A DNA stretch of 64,000 nt from Desulfovibrio porci (GTDB lineage: Bacteria > Desulfobacterota > Desulfovibrionia > Desulfovibrionales > Desulfovibrionaceae): the NCBI RefSeq assembly GCF_009696265.1, contig NZ_VUMH01000007.1, positions 96,243 to 160,242 on the forward strand, written 5' to 3'. The notes under the pieces were generated by a model. That model saw nothing but the letters and a program-made list of their open reading frames with translations, did not search any database and was not told where the DNA came from. How positions within the stretch are numbered: position 1 is the first letter of the stretch; every line of letters starts with the position of its first letter. Both the position numbers and the translations under genes were made by a program. This document shows, piece by piece, positions 8,162 through 17,044 of this stretch.

Positions 8162-10150
8162 ATGCCGATGATTCCCGTTAAGGAAGCGAACAAGGGCGTA
8201 GCCATCAGCGAACCCGAAGTGAAAGAACATGCGGTTGACCTGCTCATCGTGGGCGGCGGCATGGGCGCTTGCGGCGTCGCTTATGAAGCCGTGCGCTGGG
8301 GCGACAAACACGGCCTCAAAATCATGCTCTGCGACAAAGCCGCGCTGGAACGCTCCGGCGCCGTCGCGCAGGGCCTCTCCGCCATCAACACCTATCTGGG
8401 CGAGAACAGCGCCGACGATTACGTGCGCATGGTCCGCACCGACCTCATGGGCCTGGTGCGCGAAGACCTGATCTTCGACGTGGGCCGTCACGTGGACGAC
8501 TCCGTGCATCTGTTCGAAGACTGGGGCCTGCCCTGCTGGATCAAAGCCGACGACGGCCACAATCTGAACGGCGCCGCCGCCAAGGCCGCCGGCAAGTCCC
8601 TGCGCAAGGGCGACAAGCCCGTGCGTTCCGGCCGCTGGCAGATCATGATCAACGGCGAGTCCTACAAGTGCATCGTGGCCGAAGCGGCCAAGAACGCCCT
8701 GGGCGAAGACCGGATCATGGAACGCATCTTCATCGTGAAGCTGCTGCTCGACAAAAATACCCCCAACCGCATCGCGGGCGCCGTGGGCTTCAACCTGCGC
8801 GCCAACGAAGTGCACATCTTTAAAGCCAACGCCATCATGGTGGCCGCCGGCGGCGCGGTGAACGTGTACCGCCCCCGCTCCACCGGTGAAGGCATGGGCC
8901 GCGCCTGGTATCCCGTGTGGAACGCCGGTTCCACCTACACCATGTGCGCTCAGGTCGGCGCCGAAATGACCATGATGGAAAACCGCTTCGTGCCCGCCCG
9001 CTTCAAGGACGGTTACGGCCCGGTGGGCGCGTGGTTCCTGCTGTTCAAGGCCAAGGCCACCAACTCCAAGGGTGAAGACTACTGCGCCACCAACAAGGCC
9101 ATGCTGAAGCCCTACGAGGACCGCGGCTACGCCAAGGGCAACGTCATCCCCACCTGCCTGCGTAACCACATGATGCTGCGTGAAATGCGCGAAGGCCGCG
9201 GCCCCATCTACATGGACACCAAGACCGCCCTGCTGAACACCTTCGCCAGCCTGAACGAAGAAGAGCAGAAAGACCTTGAGTCCGAAGCCTGGGAAGACTT
9301 CCTCGACATGTGCGTGGGCCAGGCCAACCTGTGGGCCTGCACCAACACCGCTCCTGAAGAACGCGGCTCCGAAATCATGCCCACCGAGCCTTACCTGCTC
9401 GGCTCGCACTCGGGCTGCTGCGGCATCTGGGTGTCCGGCCCGGACGAAGCCTGGGTGCCCGAGGACTACAAGGTCAAAGCTTCCAACGGTAAGGTCTACA
9501 ACCGCATGACCACCGTGGAAGGCCTGTTCACCTGCGCCGACGGCGTGGGCGCTTCCGGCCACAAGTTCTCCTCCGGTTCGCATGCCGAAGGCCGCATCGC
9601 CGGCAAGCAGATGGTGCGCTGGTGCCTGGACCACAAGGACTACACTCCCGACTTCAAGGAATCGGCCGACGAACTGAGGAAGCTGATCTATCGCCCGTAC
9701 TACAACTACGTGGAAGGCAAAGACGCTTCCACCGATCCCGTGGTGAACCCGAACTACATCTCGCCCAAGAACTTCATGATGCGCCTCATCAAGTGCACTG
9801 ATGAATACGGCGGCGGCGTGGGCACCTACTACACCACCTCCCAGGCGCTGCTCGACACGGGCTTCCATCTGCTGAGCATGATGGAAGAAGACTCCCAGAA
9901 GCTGGCCGCCCGCGACCTGCACGAACTGCTGCGCTGCTGGGAAAACTACCATCGCCTCTGGACCGTGCGTCTGCACATGCAGCACATCGCCTTCCGTGAG
10001 GAATCCCGTTACCCCGGCTTCTACTATCGTGCCGACTTCATGGGTCTGGACGACAGCAAGTGGAAGTGCTTCGTGAACTCCAAGTACGATCCCGCCACCG
10101 GCGAGACCAAGATCTTCAAGAAGCCCTACCATCAGATCATCCCCGACTAG
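8162..10150 (+). CDS. aprA: Adenylylsulfate (APS) reductase, alpha subunit
   Basis: The 662-residue FAD subunit reduces adenosine 5'-phosphosulfate to sulfite and AMP, the first reductive step of dissimilatory sulfate reduction. The N-terminal dinucleotide fold shows LLIVGGGMGACGVAYEA, typical of the fumarate reductase-like flavoprotein family, and FAD contacts recur in MVAAGGAVNVYRPRS and the C-terminal SSGSHAEGRIAG. Length and sequence agree with Desulfovibrio AprA. AAGGAG lies before the ATG, and only 37 bases separate it from aprB, so the two are cotranscribed. Confidence 0.98.
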   Translation: MPMIPVKEANKGVAISEPEVKEHAVDLLIVGGGMGACGVAYEAVRWGDKHGLKIMLCDKAALERSGAVAQGLSAINTYLGENSADDYVRMVRTDLMGLVREDLIFDVGRHVDDSVHLFEDWGLPCWIKADDGHNLNGAAAKAAGKSLRKGDKPVRSGRWQIMINGESYKCIVAEAAKNALGEDRIMERIFIVKLLLDKNTPNRIAGAVGFNLRANEVHIFKANAIMVAAGGAVNVYRPRSTGEGMGRAWYPVWNAGSTYTMCAQVGAEMTMMENRFVPARFKDGYGPVGAWFLLFKAKATNSKGEDYCATNKAMLKPYEDRGYAKGNVIPTCLRNHMMLREMREGRGPIYMDTKTALLNTFASLNEEEQKDLESEAWEDFLDMCVGQANLWACTNTAPEERGSEIMPTEPYLLGSHSGCCGIWVSGPDEAWVPEDYKVKASNGKVYNRMTTVEGLFTCADGVGASGHKFSSGSHAEGRIAGKQMVRWCLDHKDYTPDFKESADELRKLIYRPYYNYVEGKDASTDPVVNPNYISPKNFMMRLIKCTDEYGGGVGTYYTTSQALLDTGFHLLSMMEEDSQKLAARDLHELLRCWENYHRLWTVRLHMQHIAFREESRYPGFYYRADFMGLDDSKWKCFVNSKYDPATGETKIFKKPYHQIIPD

Positions 10151-10169
10151 TCGGCGGTATTGACCATCA

Positions 10170-10193
10170 GGGGGCGGCCCTCGGGCCGCCCCC
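10170..10193 (+). terminator. Strong hairpin between aprA and qmoA
   Basis: GGGGGCGGCC (10170-10179) pairs perfectly with GGCCGCCCCC (10184-10193) around a 4-base loop. There is no T run after it, so it may act as an attenuator or an RNA-stabilising 3' end that separates apr and qmo expression rather than a full terminator. Confidence 0.55.
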
Positions 10194-10381
10194 GCCCCTT
10201 GCCGGTGATCCGGCGCGCGGGGCCGTTATGGAAAGCGGTTCGCGCGGGTTCCGTGGCGCGGCTTGCTTTTTCGGAGCCGGCATCTGTCAGGGTTGGCCTT
10301 TTGCGGTCCGCCCTCTTTTTTCCCGCGGCGGGAGGCCGGTTTTCCTTCTTCAGCCGCTAACAACGCAGGAGGATATCCAGG

Positions 10382-11617
10382 ATGTCCAATGCCATTCTCG
10401 TCGTGGGCGGCGGCTTTTCAGGCCTCACAGCCGCCATTGAAGCGGCGGAACTGGGCCACGACGTCTATATCGTCGAAAAGTCGCCCTGGCTCGGCGGCCG
10501 CGTGGCTCAGCTCAACAAATATTTCCCCAAACTCTGTCCCCCCTCCTGCGGCTTGGAAATCCAGTTCCAGCGCATCAGGAAAAATCCGCGTATCAAATGC
10601 CTTACCTTGGCCGAAGTCGTCGGGCTCACGGGCAGCAAGGGCGACTACAACGTGCGGGTCCGCCTGAGCCCGCGCCGCACCGCGCCCCACAACGTGGACT
10701 TCAGCCTGCTGGCTTCCGCGCTGGAAGGTGAAAGCCCCAGCGAATTCGACCTGGGACTTTGCGGTCGCAAAGGCCTGTACAAGGCCATGCCCTTTGCCTT
10801 CCCCGGCCGCTATGTGCTGGATCCGGCCACCTTGTCCAAGTCCGACGCGGCGCGGGTGGCGGGCAACAAATTTCTCGACCTCACGGAAAAAGAGCGCGAA
10901 ATCGAGCTCAGCGTGGGCGCTATTGTGCTGGCCACGGGCTGGAAGCCCTATGACGTGACCCGCCTGACCAATCTGGGCGCGGGTTCGGTGAAGAACTGCG
11001 TTTCCAACATGCAGATGGAGCGTCTGGCTTCGCCCTTCGGCCCCACCAACGGCCGCATTGTCCGGCCTTCGGACGGCCGCGCGCCTCACAGCGTGGCTTT
11101 TGTGCAGTGTGCGGGTTCGCGTGACCAGAACCATCTGAATTACTGTTCCTACATCTGCTGTATGGCCACACTCAAGCAGTGCCTGTACATCGCCGAGCAG
11201 AATCCGGAAACCCTGGTCACCGTCTATTACATTGATCTGCGGGCCCCGGGCCGCTACGTGAACGTGCTGGAAAAGGTCAAGGCCCTGCCCAACGTGCGTT
11301 TCGTCAAGGGCAAGGTGGCCGACGCGGTCCAGGCCGAAGGCGACAGGGTGCGCGTTACGGTGGAAGACGCCGTTCGCGGCGAAAAACTGACCCTGGACTA
11401 TGATCTCGTGGTGCTGGCCACAGGCATGCAGCCTTCACTGGCCGGTGAAAATCCGCCGTTGCCTGTGCCGCTGGATGAAGACGGCTTCATTGCGGGCGGC
11501 GAGGAGGCCGGTATTTTCGCGGCAGGTTGCGCGCGCATGCCTCTGGATGTGACGCGCTCGGCGCAGTCCGGCACAGCCGCCGCCCTGAAGGCGGTACAAA
11601 CGGTGAAAGGGAGGTAG
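10382..11617 (+). CDS. qmoA: Quinone-interacting membrane-bound oxidoreductase subunit A
   Basis: The 411-residue cytoplasmic flavoprotein is an HdrA-like subunit of the Qmo complex, which links the menaquinone pool to APS reductase. The FAD-binding motif VVGGGFSGLTAAIEAAE opens the protein, followed by the Cys-containing stretch FPKLCPPSCGLEIQF; a second conserved Cys region is CSYICC near residue 257, and the second FAD segment is VVLATGMQPS. AGGAGG lies upstream of the ATG. It sits 231 bases after aprA, with a strong hairpin between, and 5 bases before qmoB. Confidence 0.96.
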   Translation: MSNAILVVGGGFSGLTAAIEAAELGHDVYIVEKSPWLGGRVAQLNKYFPKLCPPSCGLEIQFQRIRKNPRIKCLTLAEVVGLTGSKGDYNVRVRLSPRRTAPHNVDFSLLASALEGESPSEFDLGLCGRKGLYKAMPFAFPGRYVLDPATLSKSDAARVAGNKFLDLTEKEREIELSVGAIVLATGWKPYDVTRLTNLGAGSVKNCVSNMQMERLASPFGPTNGRIVRPSDGRAPHSVAFVQCAGSRDQNHLNYCSYICCMATLKQCLYIAEQNPETLVTVYYIDLRAPGRYVNVLEKVKALPNVRFVKGKVADAVQAEGDRVRVTVEDAVRGEKLTLDYDLVVLATGMQPSLAGENPPLPVPLDEDGFIAGGEEAGIFAAGCARMPLDVTRSAQSGTAAALKAVQTVKGR

Positions 11618-11622
11618 GCGGC

Positions 11623-13896
11623 ATGGCCGGTAAAATTGGCGTCTATTTTGACCTGCAGAATATCGGCGGAGGCCTCGACGTGGAGGCTCTGGCCGCCCAA
11701 ACGCGCGACAAGTGGGGCGACCTCACCGCCGTGGTCAAGGTCGTTCCCCTGCTGGCGGGCGCGGTGGACGAAATCAAGGCCGACATTGAGGCCCAGAGTC
11801 TGGACGGCGTGCTGCTTTGCGGCGCTTCGCCGCGCGTGGACGGTGATCTCTACCGCTTCCCCGTGCAGGTGGAGCATGTGAACCTGCGCGAGCAGTGCGT
11901 GCTGGCCTTCAGGAACCCGGGCAACAGCCCGGTGGACGGCGAGGAAGCGCCGGAACTGCTGACCCTCATGGCCCGCGACTATGTGAACATGGGCGTGGTC
12001 AAGCTGCAGAAGAGCGAAGTGCCCGATTCCGCCGCCATCACGGGCGTGGCCCGCATTCTGGTCATCGGCGGCGGCTGGACGGGCCTGACCGCTGCCGCCG
12101 AGGCGGCGGCCACCGGTTACGAAGTGGTGCTGGTGGAAAAAGCCGACAAGCTGGGCGGCGCGGCCAACAATATTCCCACCGGTTCGCCCCTGGGACCGCT
12201 GTGGACCGACAAACAGCCCGTCAACCTGGCCGCCAAGATTGAAAAGGTCACGGGCGACGCGAAAATCACGGTGCACTGCAACGCCCACATGGAAAAACTG
12301 GAAGGCCAGCCCGGCGAATTCACGGCCGTCATCGCCACGAGCGGCGGTCCGGTGACCGTACAGGTGGGCGCGGTGGTTCTGGCCACCGGCTGGGTGCCGC
12401 TGGATGAAAAATACCTGGCTCCCATGGGCCTGGGCGTGAGCCCCAAGGTGGTGCATGCGGCCCAGTTCGGCAAAATGCTGGTGGCGGGCGAAGTGACCGC
12501 CCGGCGCATCGCCTTTGTGCTGGACACCACCCTGGCCGAGGAGGCCGTGCGCAAGGCCGCTGAGGAAGCCGCCGAGGCTCCGGCCGAAGCTGAAGCCGCC
12601 AAGCCCGCCCCCGAAGGGGAAGAGGGCGAGGCCAAGCCCTTCGTCAAGGAAGACCTGGAAAGCATTAAGCATCTCCAGTACTCCAACGCGGTGAACAGCG
12701 TGGGCATGTTGCGGCTGGCCAACACCATCTGCGAAAAGACCGATGACGCCACCCAGGCCTTCATCCTCTATAAAGACATGACCGTGCCCGGCATTCTGGA
12801 GCGCTTCTACAAGAAGATGCAGGACCGCCTGGGCGTGATGATGACCAAGGCCGACGTGACCGAAATCCGCGATCACGGCGACCGCATGGTGGTGGCCTGC
12901 AAAAATACCCTGCTGGGCATGGATTTCGATCTGGACGTGGATCTGGTGGTGCTGCCCACGGGCCTGGTGCCCACCACGGCCAAGGACGTGACCGTGAACT
13001 TCGACTACCGCCAGGGCCCGGACTTCCCGGATCTGGATCTCTTTGACGGCTTCGCGGACTCCAACTACATCTGCTTTCCCTACGAAACCCGGCGCACCGG
13101 CGTCTACGCGGCGGGCTGCGTGCGTCAGCCCCTGACCATGGACGCCTGCGAGGAAGACGCCAGGGGCGCGGTGCTCAAGGCCGTGCAGTGCATTGAGGCG
13201 GCCGAGCATGGCGTGGCCGTGCATCCGCGTTCCGGCGACCGCTCCTACCCGGTGTTCAACTTCGTGCGCTGCACCCAGTGCAAGCGCTGCACCGAGGAAT
13301 GCCCCTTCGGGGCTCTGGACGACGACGAAAAAGGCACGCCCAAGCCCAATCCGGCCCGCTGCCGCCGCTGCGGCACCTGCTTCGGCGCCTGCCCCGAGCG
13401 CGTGATCTCTTTCGCCAACTACAATATCGACCAGATCGGCTCCATGATCCGCGAGGTTCAGGTCCCCAAGGACTTCAAGAAGGAAGGCCCGCGCATCCTG
13501 ATCCTGGCCTGTGAAAACGACGCCTACCCGGCTCTGGACATGGCCGGCATGCGCCGCAAGGCCTGGAGTCCGTACTGCCGCATCATCCCGGTGCGCTGCC
13601 TGGGTTCGGTCAACGCCATCTGGGTGTCCGACGCCATGAGCAAGGGCTTTGACGGCGTGATGCTGCTGGGCTGCAAATACGGCGATGATTACCAGTGCCA
13701 CTTTGTGAAAGGCTCCGAAATCTGCAACCGCCGCAAGGAAAATATCGCCGAGACGCTCAACCGTCTGGGCGTGCAGCCTGAGCGCGTGGATCAGCTGGAA
13801 GTGGCCATTGACGAATATGACAAGGTGCCCGACCTGATCGACGGCTTTGTGGCCCGTATCACGGCCATGGGCCCCAACCCGTTCAAGGGCATGTAG
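11623..13896 (+). CDS. qmoB: Quinone-interacting membrane-bound oxidoreductase subunit B
   Basis: The start at 11623 (MAGKIGVYFDL) follows GGGAGG and gives 757 residues; an earlier in-frame ATG lies inside qmoA. The protein is HdrA-like: a degenerate N-terminal part, an FAD domain (ILVIGGGWTGLTAAAEAAA), two [4Fe-4S] motifs (CTQCKRCTEECP and CRRCGTCFGACP), and a C-terminal MvhD-like domain with CRxIPVRCLG and LLGCKYGDDYQCH. An Ala/Glu/Pro-rich insert near residues 305-340 is low complexity. QmoB carries electrons within the complex toward AprBA. Confidence 0.96.
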   Translation: MAGKIGVYFDLQNIGGGLDVEALAAQTRDKWGDLTAVVKVVPLLAGAVDEIKADIEAQSLDGVLLCGASPRVDGDLYRFPVQVEHVNLREQCVLAFRNPGNSPVDGEEAPELLTLMARDYVNMGVVKLQKSEVPDSAAITGVARILVIGGGWTGLTAAAEAAATGYEVVLVEKADKLGGAANNIPTGSPLGPLWTDKQPVNLAAKIEKVTGDAKITVHCNAHMEKLEGQPGEFTAVIATSGGPVTVQVGAVVLATGWVPLDEKYLAPMGLGVSPKVVHAAQFGKMLVAGEVTARRIAFVLDTTLAEEAVRKAAEEAAEAPAEAEAAKPAPEGEEGEAKPFVKEDLESIKHLQYSNAVNSVGMLRLANTICEKTDDATQAFILYKDMTVPGILERFYKKMQDRLGVMMTKADVTEIRDHGDRMVVACKNTLLGMDFDLDVDLVVLPTGLVPTTAKDVTVNFDYRQGPDFPDLDLFDGFADSNYICFPYETRRTGVYAAGCVRQPLTMDACEEDARGAVLKAVQCIEAAEHGVAVHPRSGDRSYPVFNFVRCTQCKRCTEECPFGALDDDEKGTPKPNPARCRRCGTCFGACPERVISFANYNIDQIGSMIREVQVPKDFKKEGPRILILACENDAYPALDMAGMRRKAWSPYCRIIPVRCLGSVNAIWVSDAMSKGFDGVMLLGCKYGDDYQCHFVKGSEICNRRKENIAETLNRLGVQPERVDQLEVAIDEYDKVPDLIDGFVARITAMGPNPFKGM

Positions 13897-13909
13897 GAGG
13901 ATGGCAGCA

Positions 13910-15094
13910 ATGGCACAATGTACGCTTAAACCGGATCTTGAGTTTGCCCGGGAGCTCACGGAAGCGGGGGGCGAATCCCTCAAGAAATGCTTCCAGTGCG
14001 CCACCTGTTCCGTGGCCTGCCCGCTTGCCCCGGCCAATGCGCCCTATCCGCGCAAGGAAATGGTCTGGGCCTCCTGGGGCCTCAGGGACAAGCTGCGCGC
14101 CGATGTGGACCTCTGGCTCTGCCACAATTGCGGCAACTGCTCGGACCTCTGCCCGCGCGGCGCCAAGCCAGCGGACATGATGGCCGCGGCCCGCAACGTG
14201 ATCTATAAAGACCTCACCGCGCCTTCCATCGTGGGCAAGTGGATGAGCAAGGCCTCGGGCCTGCCCATCCTCTTCGCCATTCCGGCGGTGCTCTGGCTGA
14301 TTGTCTGGTGGATCCGCGCCGGCTACAACAACGGCGAATGGTTCCCGCGCGCCGCCGACGGCCGCATCGTCTTCGGCCAGATCTTCTACGGCGACTACAC
14401 CATCGACCCCATCTTCATGCTCACCTTCTTCGGGGCCTGCTTCATCCTGCTGCGCGGGGTAATGAAACTCTGGGCCATGTTCAAACCCGAGGGCCGCATG
14501 ACGGTCATCGGCAAAACCAAGTGCTGGGTCTGGCACCTCTGGGACGTGCTCTGGGATGAGATCATCACCCACCGCAAGTTCAACGATTGCGAGGACGGCC
14601 CGGCCACCGGCAAGGACACGCCCAACCGCAAGTACGGGCACGCCATCCTGGTCTGGAGCTTCGTCATTCTGGCCTTTGTCACCGCCGTGGTGGCCCTGGG
14701 TCACTGGGGCGGCAAGATCATTCCGCTGATCAAGATCGAGACGCCCATGCCCCTGACCTTCCCGGTCAAGATTCTGGCCAACATCGGCGCGCTCATGCTG
14801 CTCTGCGGCCTGGCCATCCTTACGGTGCGCCGTCTGCGCCTGAATCCCGACTATCAGGGTTCCAGCTTCTATGACTGGTACCTGCTGGGGATCATCTGGC
14901 TGGTGGCCGTGACCGGCGTGCTTTCCCAGTGCTTCCGCCTGGCGGACGCCATCAAACCGGCCTTTATGGTCTATTACCTGCACCTGGTCTTTGTCTGGAT
15001 GCTCTTCGCCTATCTGCCCTGGTCCAAGTTGGGGCACCTGGTGTACCGCACGGCTGCGCTGGTGTACGTTCGCATGTACGGCAGGAGCAACTAG
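13910..15094 (+). CDS. qmoC: Quinone-interacting membrane-bound oxidoreductase subunit C
   Basis: Two in-frame ATGs are possible (13901 and 13910). The AGGAGG at 13895-13900 abuts the first, so the second, 9 bases away, is chosen, giving 394 residues. The N-terminal HdrC-like domain holds two [4Fe-4S] motifs (CFQCATCSVACP and CHNCGNCSDLCP). The C-terminal part is a membrane cytochrome b related to HdrE/NarI with about six helices and His residues placed for heme binding. It oxidises menaquinol and passes electrons to QmoAB. The qmoB stop overlaps the ribosome binding site, which implies coupling. Confidence 0.96.
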   Translation: MAQCTLKPDLEFARELTEAGGESLKKCFQCATCSVACPLAPANAPYPRKEMVWASWGLRDKLRADVDLWLCHNCGNCSDLCPRGAKPADMMAAARNVIYKDLTAPSIVGKWMSKASGLPILFAIPAVLWLIVWWIRAGYNNGEWFPRAADGRIVFGQIFYGDYTIDPIFMLTFFGACFILLRGVMKLWAMFKPEGRMTVIGKTKCWVWHLWDVLWDEIITHRKFNDCEDGPATGKDTPNRKYGHAILVWSFVILAFVTAVVALGHWGGKIIPLIKIETPMPLTFPVKILANIGALMLLCGLAILTVRRLRLNPDYQGSSFYDWYLLGIIWLVAVTGVLSQCFRLADAIKPAFMVYYLHLVFVWMLFAYLPWSKLGHLVYRTAALVYVRMYGRSN

Positions 15095-15230
15095 GCGGGC
15101 GCGCCTTTTGCCCTCTGGCGGCGTCAGACTTCGTTTTTCTGGCCAGAGAACAAAAAACGCACCTGCCGGCAGGATCAGAAAGAGCAACGCATCGAAGTAA
15201 AAAATAACGATCTCCGAGGAGGAGGCCGCC

Positions 15231-15953
15231 ATGTCTGATAGTGATCGCAAAGTGTTTCCCGTGGAGTCCGTGCTGGCCCTGGTGGTGGGCAAAGAGGGTG
15301 TGGACGTCAAGGATGTCGCCGGTTTTGTGGTGGGTCGTTCCATCGCCTGCGACTGCTGCGCCAAGGCCGTGGGGCCGTTCGCGGCTGCCTGGCTGGCCCG
15401 CTGGTACCCCAAATTCATGGACATGACCTGGAGTGAGGACCAGTCCTGGGAAGGCTTTGTCACCCGCGCCAAGGGGCTGCTGGGCGACAACGTCTCCCTG
15501 ACCCCCATGGACGGCCGCACCAAGGCGCTGGCCGCCCAGAGCCTGAATTATCTGGCGGACACCTACAGCAGTCTGGCTGCCCAGACCGCCGCCGTGGTCA
15601 AGCTGGAAGAGCGCGTGCGCGAACTGGAACCCGCCGAGGCCCGCGCCGAAGCGCTTCAGAAAAAGGTCGACGAACTGGAAGCCAAGATCAAGACCATGAA
15701 TTCCGATATGGGCGGTCTGCGCAAGCAGGTGGCCGAATTCCAGGGCAAGGTGGCCGTGAGCCATGACGACCTGATGCAGACCATCAAGGACGCCATTAAG
15801 GACGGCCTCAAGGGCATGGTGGTGGGCGGCGCCGCCGGAGCCGCCGTTGCTGGTGCTGACGCCGCCGAGGCCGCGCCCGCTGAGGAAAATGCCGTGCCGG
15901 ATGATTTCGGCTTCGGCTCCTCCGGCTCCAATTCGGACGGCTTCGGTTTCTAG
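15231..15953 (+). CDS. Conserved qmo-operon protein (DVU0851-like)
   Basis: The 240-residue soluble protein occupies the position of DVU0851 in Desulfovibrio vulgaris, the gene directly after qmoABC, sometimes called qmoD. The N-terminal domain has a Cys cluster CDCC at residues 40-43. Residues about 115-175 form a long heptad-rich coiled coil (LEERVRELEPAEARAEALQ onward). An Ala-rich stretch and a Gly/Phe/Ser tail close the chain. No transmembrane helix is evident. It has a strong ribosome binding site (GAGGAGGAGG) and a terminator after it, so it ends the operon. Its biochemical role is not known to me. Confidence 0.85.
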   Translation: MSDSDRKVFPVESVLALVVGKEGVDVKDVAGFVVGRSIACDCCAKAVGPFAAAWLARWYPKFMDMTWSEDQSWEGFVTRAKGLLGDNVSLTPMDGRTKALAAQSLNYLADTYSSLAAQTAAVVKLEERVRELEPAEARAEALQKKVDELEAKIKTMNSDMGGLRKQVAEFQGKVAVSHDDLMQTIKDAIKDGLKGMVVGGAAGAAVAGADAAEAAPAEENAVPDDFGFGSSGSNSDGFGF

Positions 15954-15979
15954 CCTCTGGCTGTCCAATATGTAAGTAA

Positions 15980-16015
15980 AACGGCCCTTCCGCCAACGCG
16001 GAAGGGCCGTTTTTT
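15980..16015 (+). terminator. Terminator of the apr-qmo block
   Basis: A perfect 14-bp stem (15980-15993 with 15998-16011) around the loop CAAC is followed by T6. It is the strongest intrinsic terminator in the window. Confidence 0.93.
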
Positions 16016-16044
16016 GCGGAAAGGACACGCGCGTTGCGCCTGGC

Positions 16045-16498
16045 TCAGAGCGGGGCCGCGTAGATGCGGGAGCTTTCTCCCCAAGGGTGCCAGCCTTGCC
16101 CCAAATAAACAAAGCCATAGCGTTCGTAATAACCGACATGTTCCGTGCTGAGATAGATCTTGCGGAAACCGAGCCGCCTGGCGTCAGCCCTGGCGTAATC
16201 CAGCAGCCGGCGGCCGTACCCATGCCCCCCGGTGCTCCCGCGCCACATACAGCGCGCAGATCCAGGGCCAGAGGTCCATCCGGCTGATGAAATCATTGGG
16301 GATCAATCCGGCGCAACCCGTAAGCGTCTCACCGTCCCGCAGCAGATACCACTGGGGCAGGGGACTGGGGCTGTCCAGACAGTGCCGGATGCAGTCCTCA
16401 TACATGATCTCGTTGTTGCCGCTGCCCCAGGCCTGTTGCAAAAACGCGATGGCGGCAGCCGCGTAGTCCGGCTGCGCGCGGACGGAAATGATTTCCAT
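16045..16498 (-). pseudogene. GNAT acetyltransferase with one frameshift
   Basis: Two overlapping frames together make one GNAT N-acetyltransferase. The first (from 16498) covers the N-terminal part through ALYVAREHRG; the second continues with GYGRRLLDYARADARRLGF and GYYERYGF, which are the acetyl-CoA-binding motif A and motif B regions. The frame is lost in a run of six C on the plus strand (16225-16230); five would restore it. It may be a recent mutation, a phase-variable tract or a sequencing error. The ribosome binding site TTGGAGG and the start are intact. Substrate unknown. Confidence 0.75.
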
Positions 16499-16577
16499 CT
16501 GACCTCCAAGAGTGAATTAACTTTAAGATTATACATGGCCGGGACACGATGTTCTGACCCGTAAGTTTCGCGCCTCC

Positions 16578-16625
16578 GCCGGAGTAGCCGCAATTGAATT
16601 GCGGCTACTCCGGCATCGCGATGCC
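16578..16625. repeat. 37-bp perfect palindrome followed by a 14-bp palindrome
   Basis: Positions 16578-16595 are the exact reverse complement of 16597-16614, with a single central G. A second perfect palindrome GGCATCGCGATGCC (16612-16625) overlaps its end. It lies in the 222-base gap between slyX and the broken acetyltransferase and has no T run, so it is not a standard terminator. A few bases on, GAGCAATTT and AAATTGCTC make a further inverted repeat near 16687-16713. Confidence 0.7.
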
Positions 16626-16721
16626 TTCAGCCGTTCGAGCGAAGCGAGTTACGGATGAAGAGAGCAGAGATGAGTCTCGTTTTATTCGACTCCATGAGCA
16701 ATTTTTTGAAGTTAAATTGCT

Positions 16722-16946
16722 CTAATAGCGTTCCGGCATGAAATGTGGCGGCAGGCTGTTGTCCGGCTGTTCGGACAGCTTCTCGCGCAGCAGGCGGATC
16801 ACGGCCAGAGCGTCAGCCAGCTCTTTCTCCACCGTGTCCAGTTGAGACTGTTGGGCCGTCAGCGCGGCGTCCAGTTCTTTCAGGCGCTGTTCCTGAAAGA
16901 AGTTCAATTCTTCCAGCCGGGTCAGGCGTTGTTCAAGATCGGGCAT
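16722..16946 (-). CDS. slyX: SlyX family coiled-coil protein
   Basis: The 74-residue product from MPDLEQRLTRLEEL matches SlyX in length and in its LEeRltrLE..laFQE-like opening; here LEELNFFQEQRLKELD. It is almost entirely a heptad coiled coil and ends with a Pro-rich tail (LPPHFMPERY), as SlyX does. GGAG sits 7 bases before this ATG; upstream ATGs are badly spaced. The molecular function of SlyX is not established. Confidence 0.87.
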   Translation of the reverse strand: MPDLEQRLTRLEELNFFQEQRLKELDAALTAQQSQLDTVEKELADALAVIRLLREKLSEQPDNSLPPHFMPERY

Positions 16947-17044
16947 GGTCATACTCCGTGTCTGGCGTCGCCGGGATTTTTCAGACACACTGCCTGACGG
17001 CGGTTCCCCCGGAAGCGCAAAAAAGCATGCAGGAGGCGATAAGC

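Noticed and set aside
8138..10132. 664-codon open frame antisense to aprA
   Set aside because: It mirrors a certain gene almost exactly; strong third-position GC bias leaves antisense frames open. Its product is His/Val/Gly-rich without domains.
11398..14037. 879-codon open frame antisense to qmoAB
   Set aside because: Same codon-bias artefact, covering two well-supported genes.
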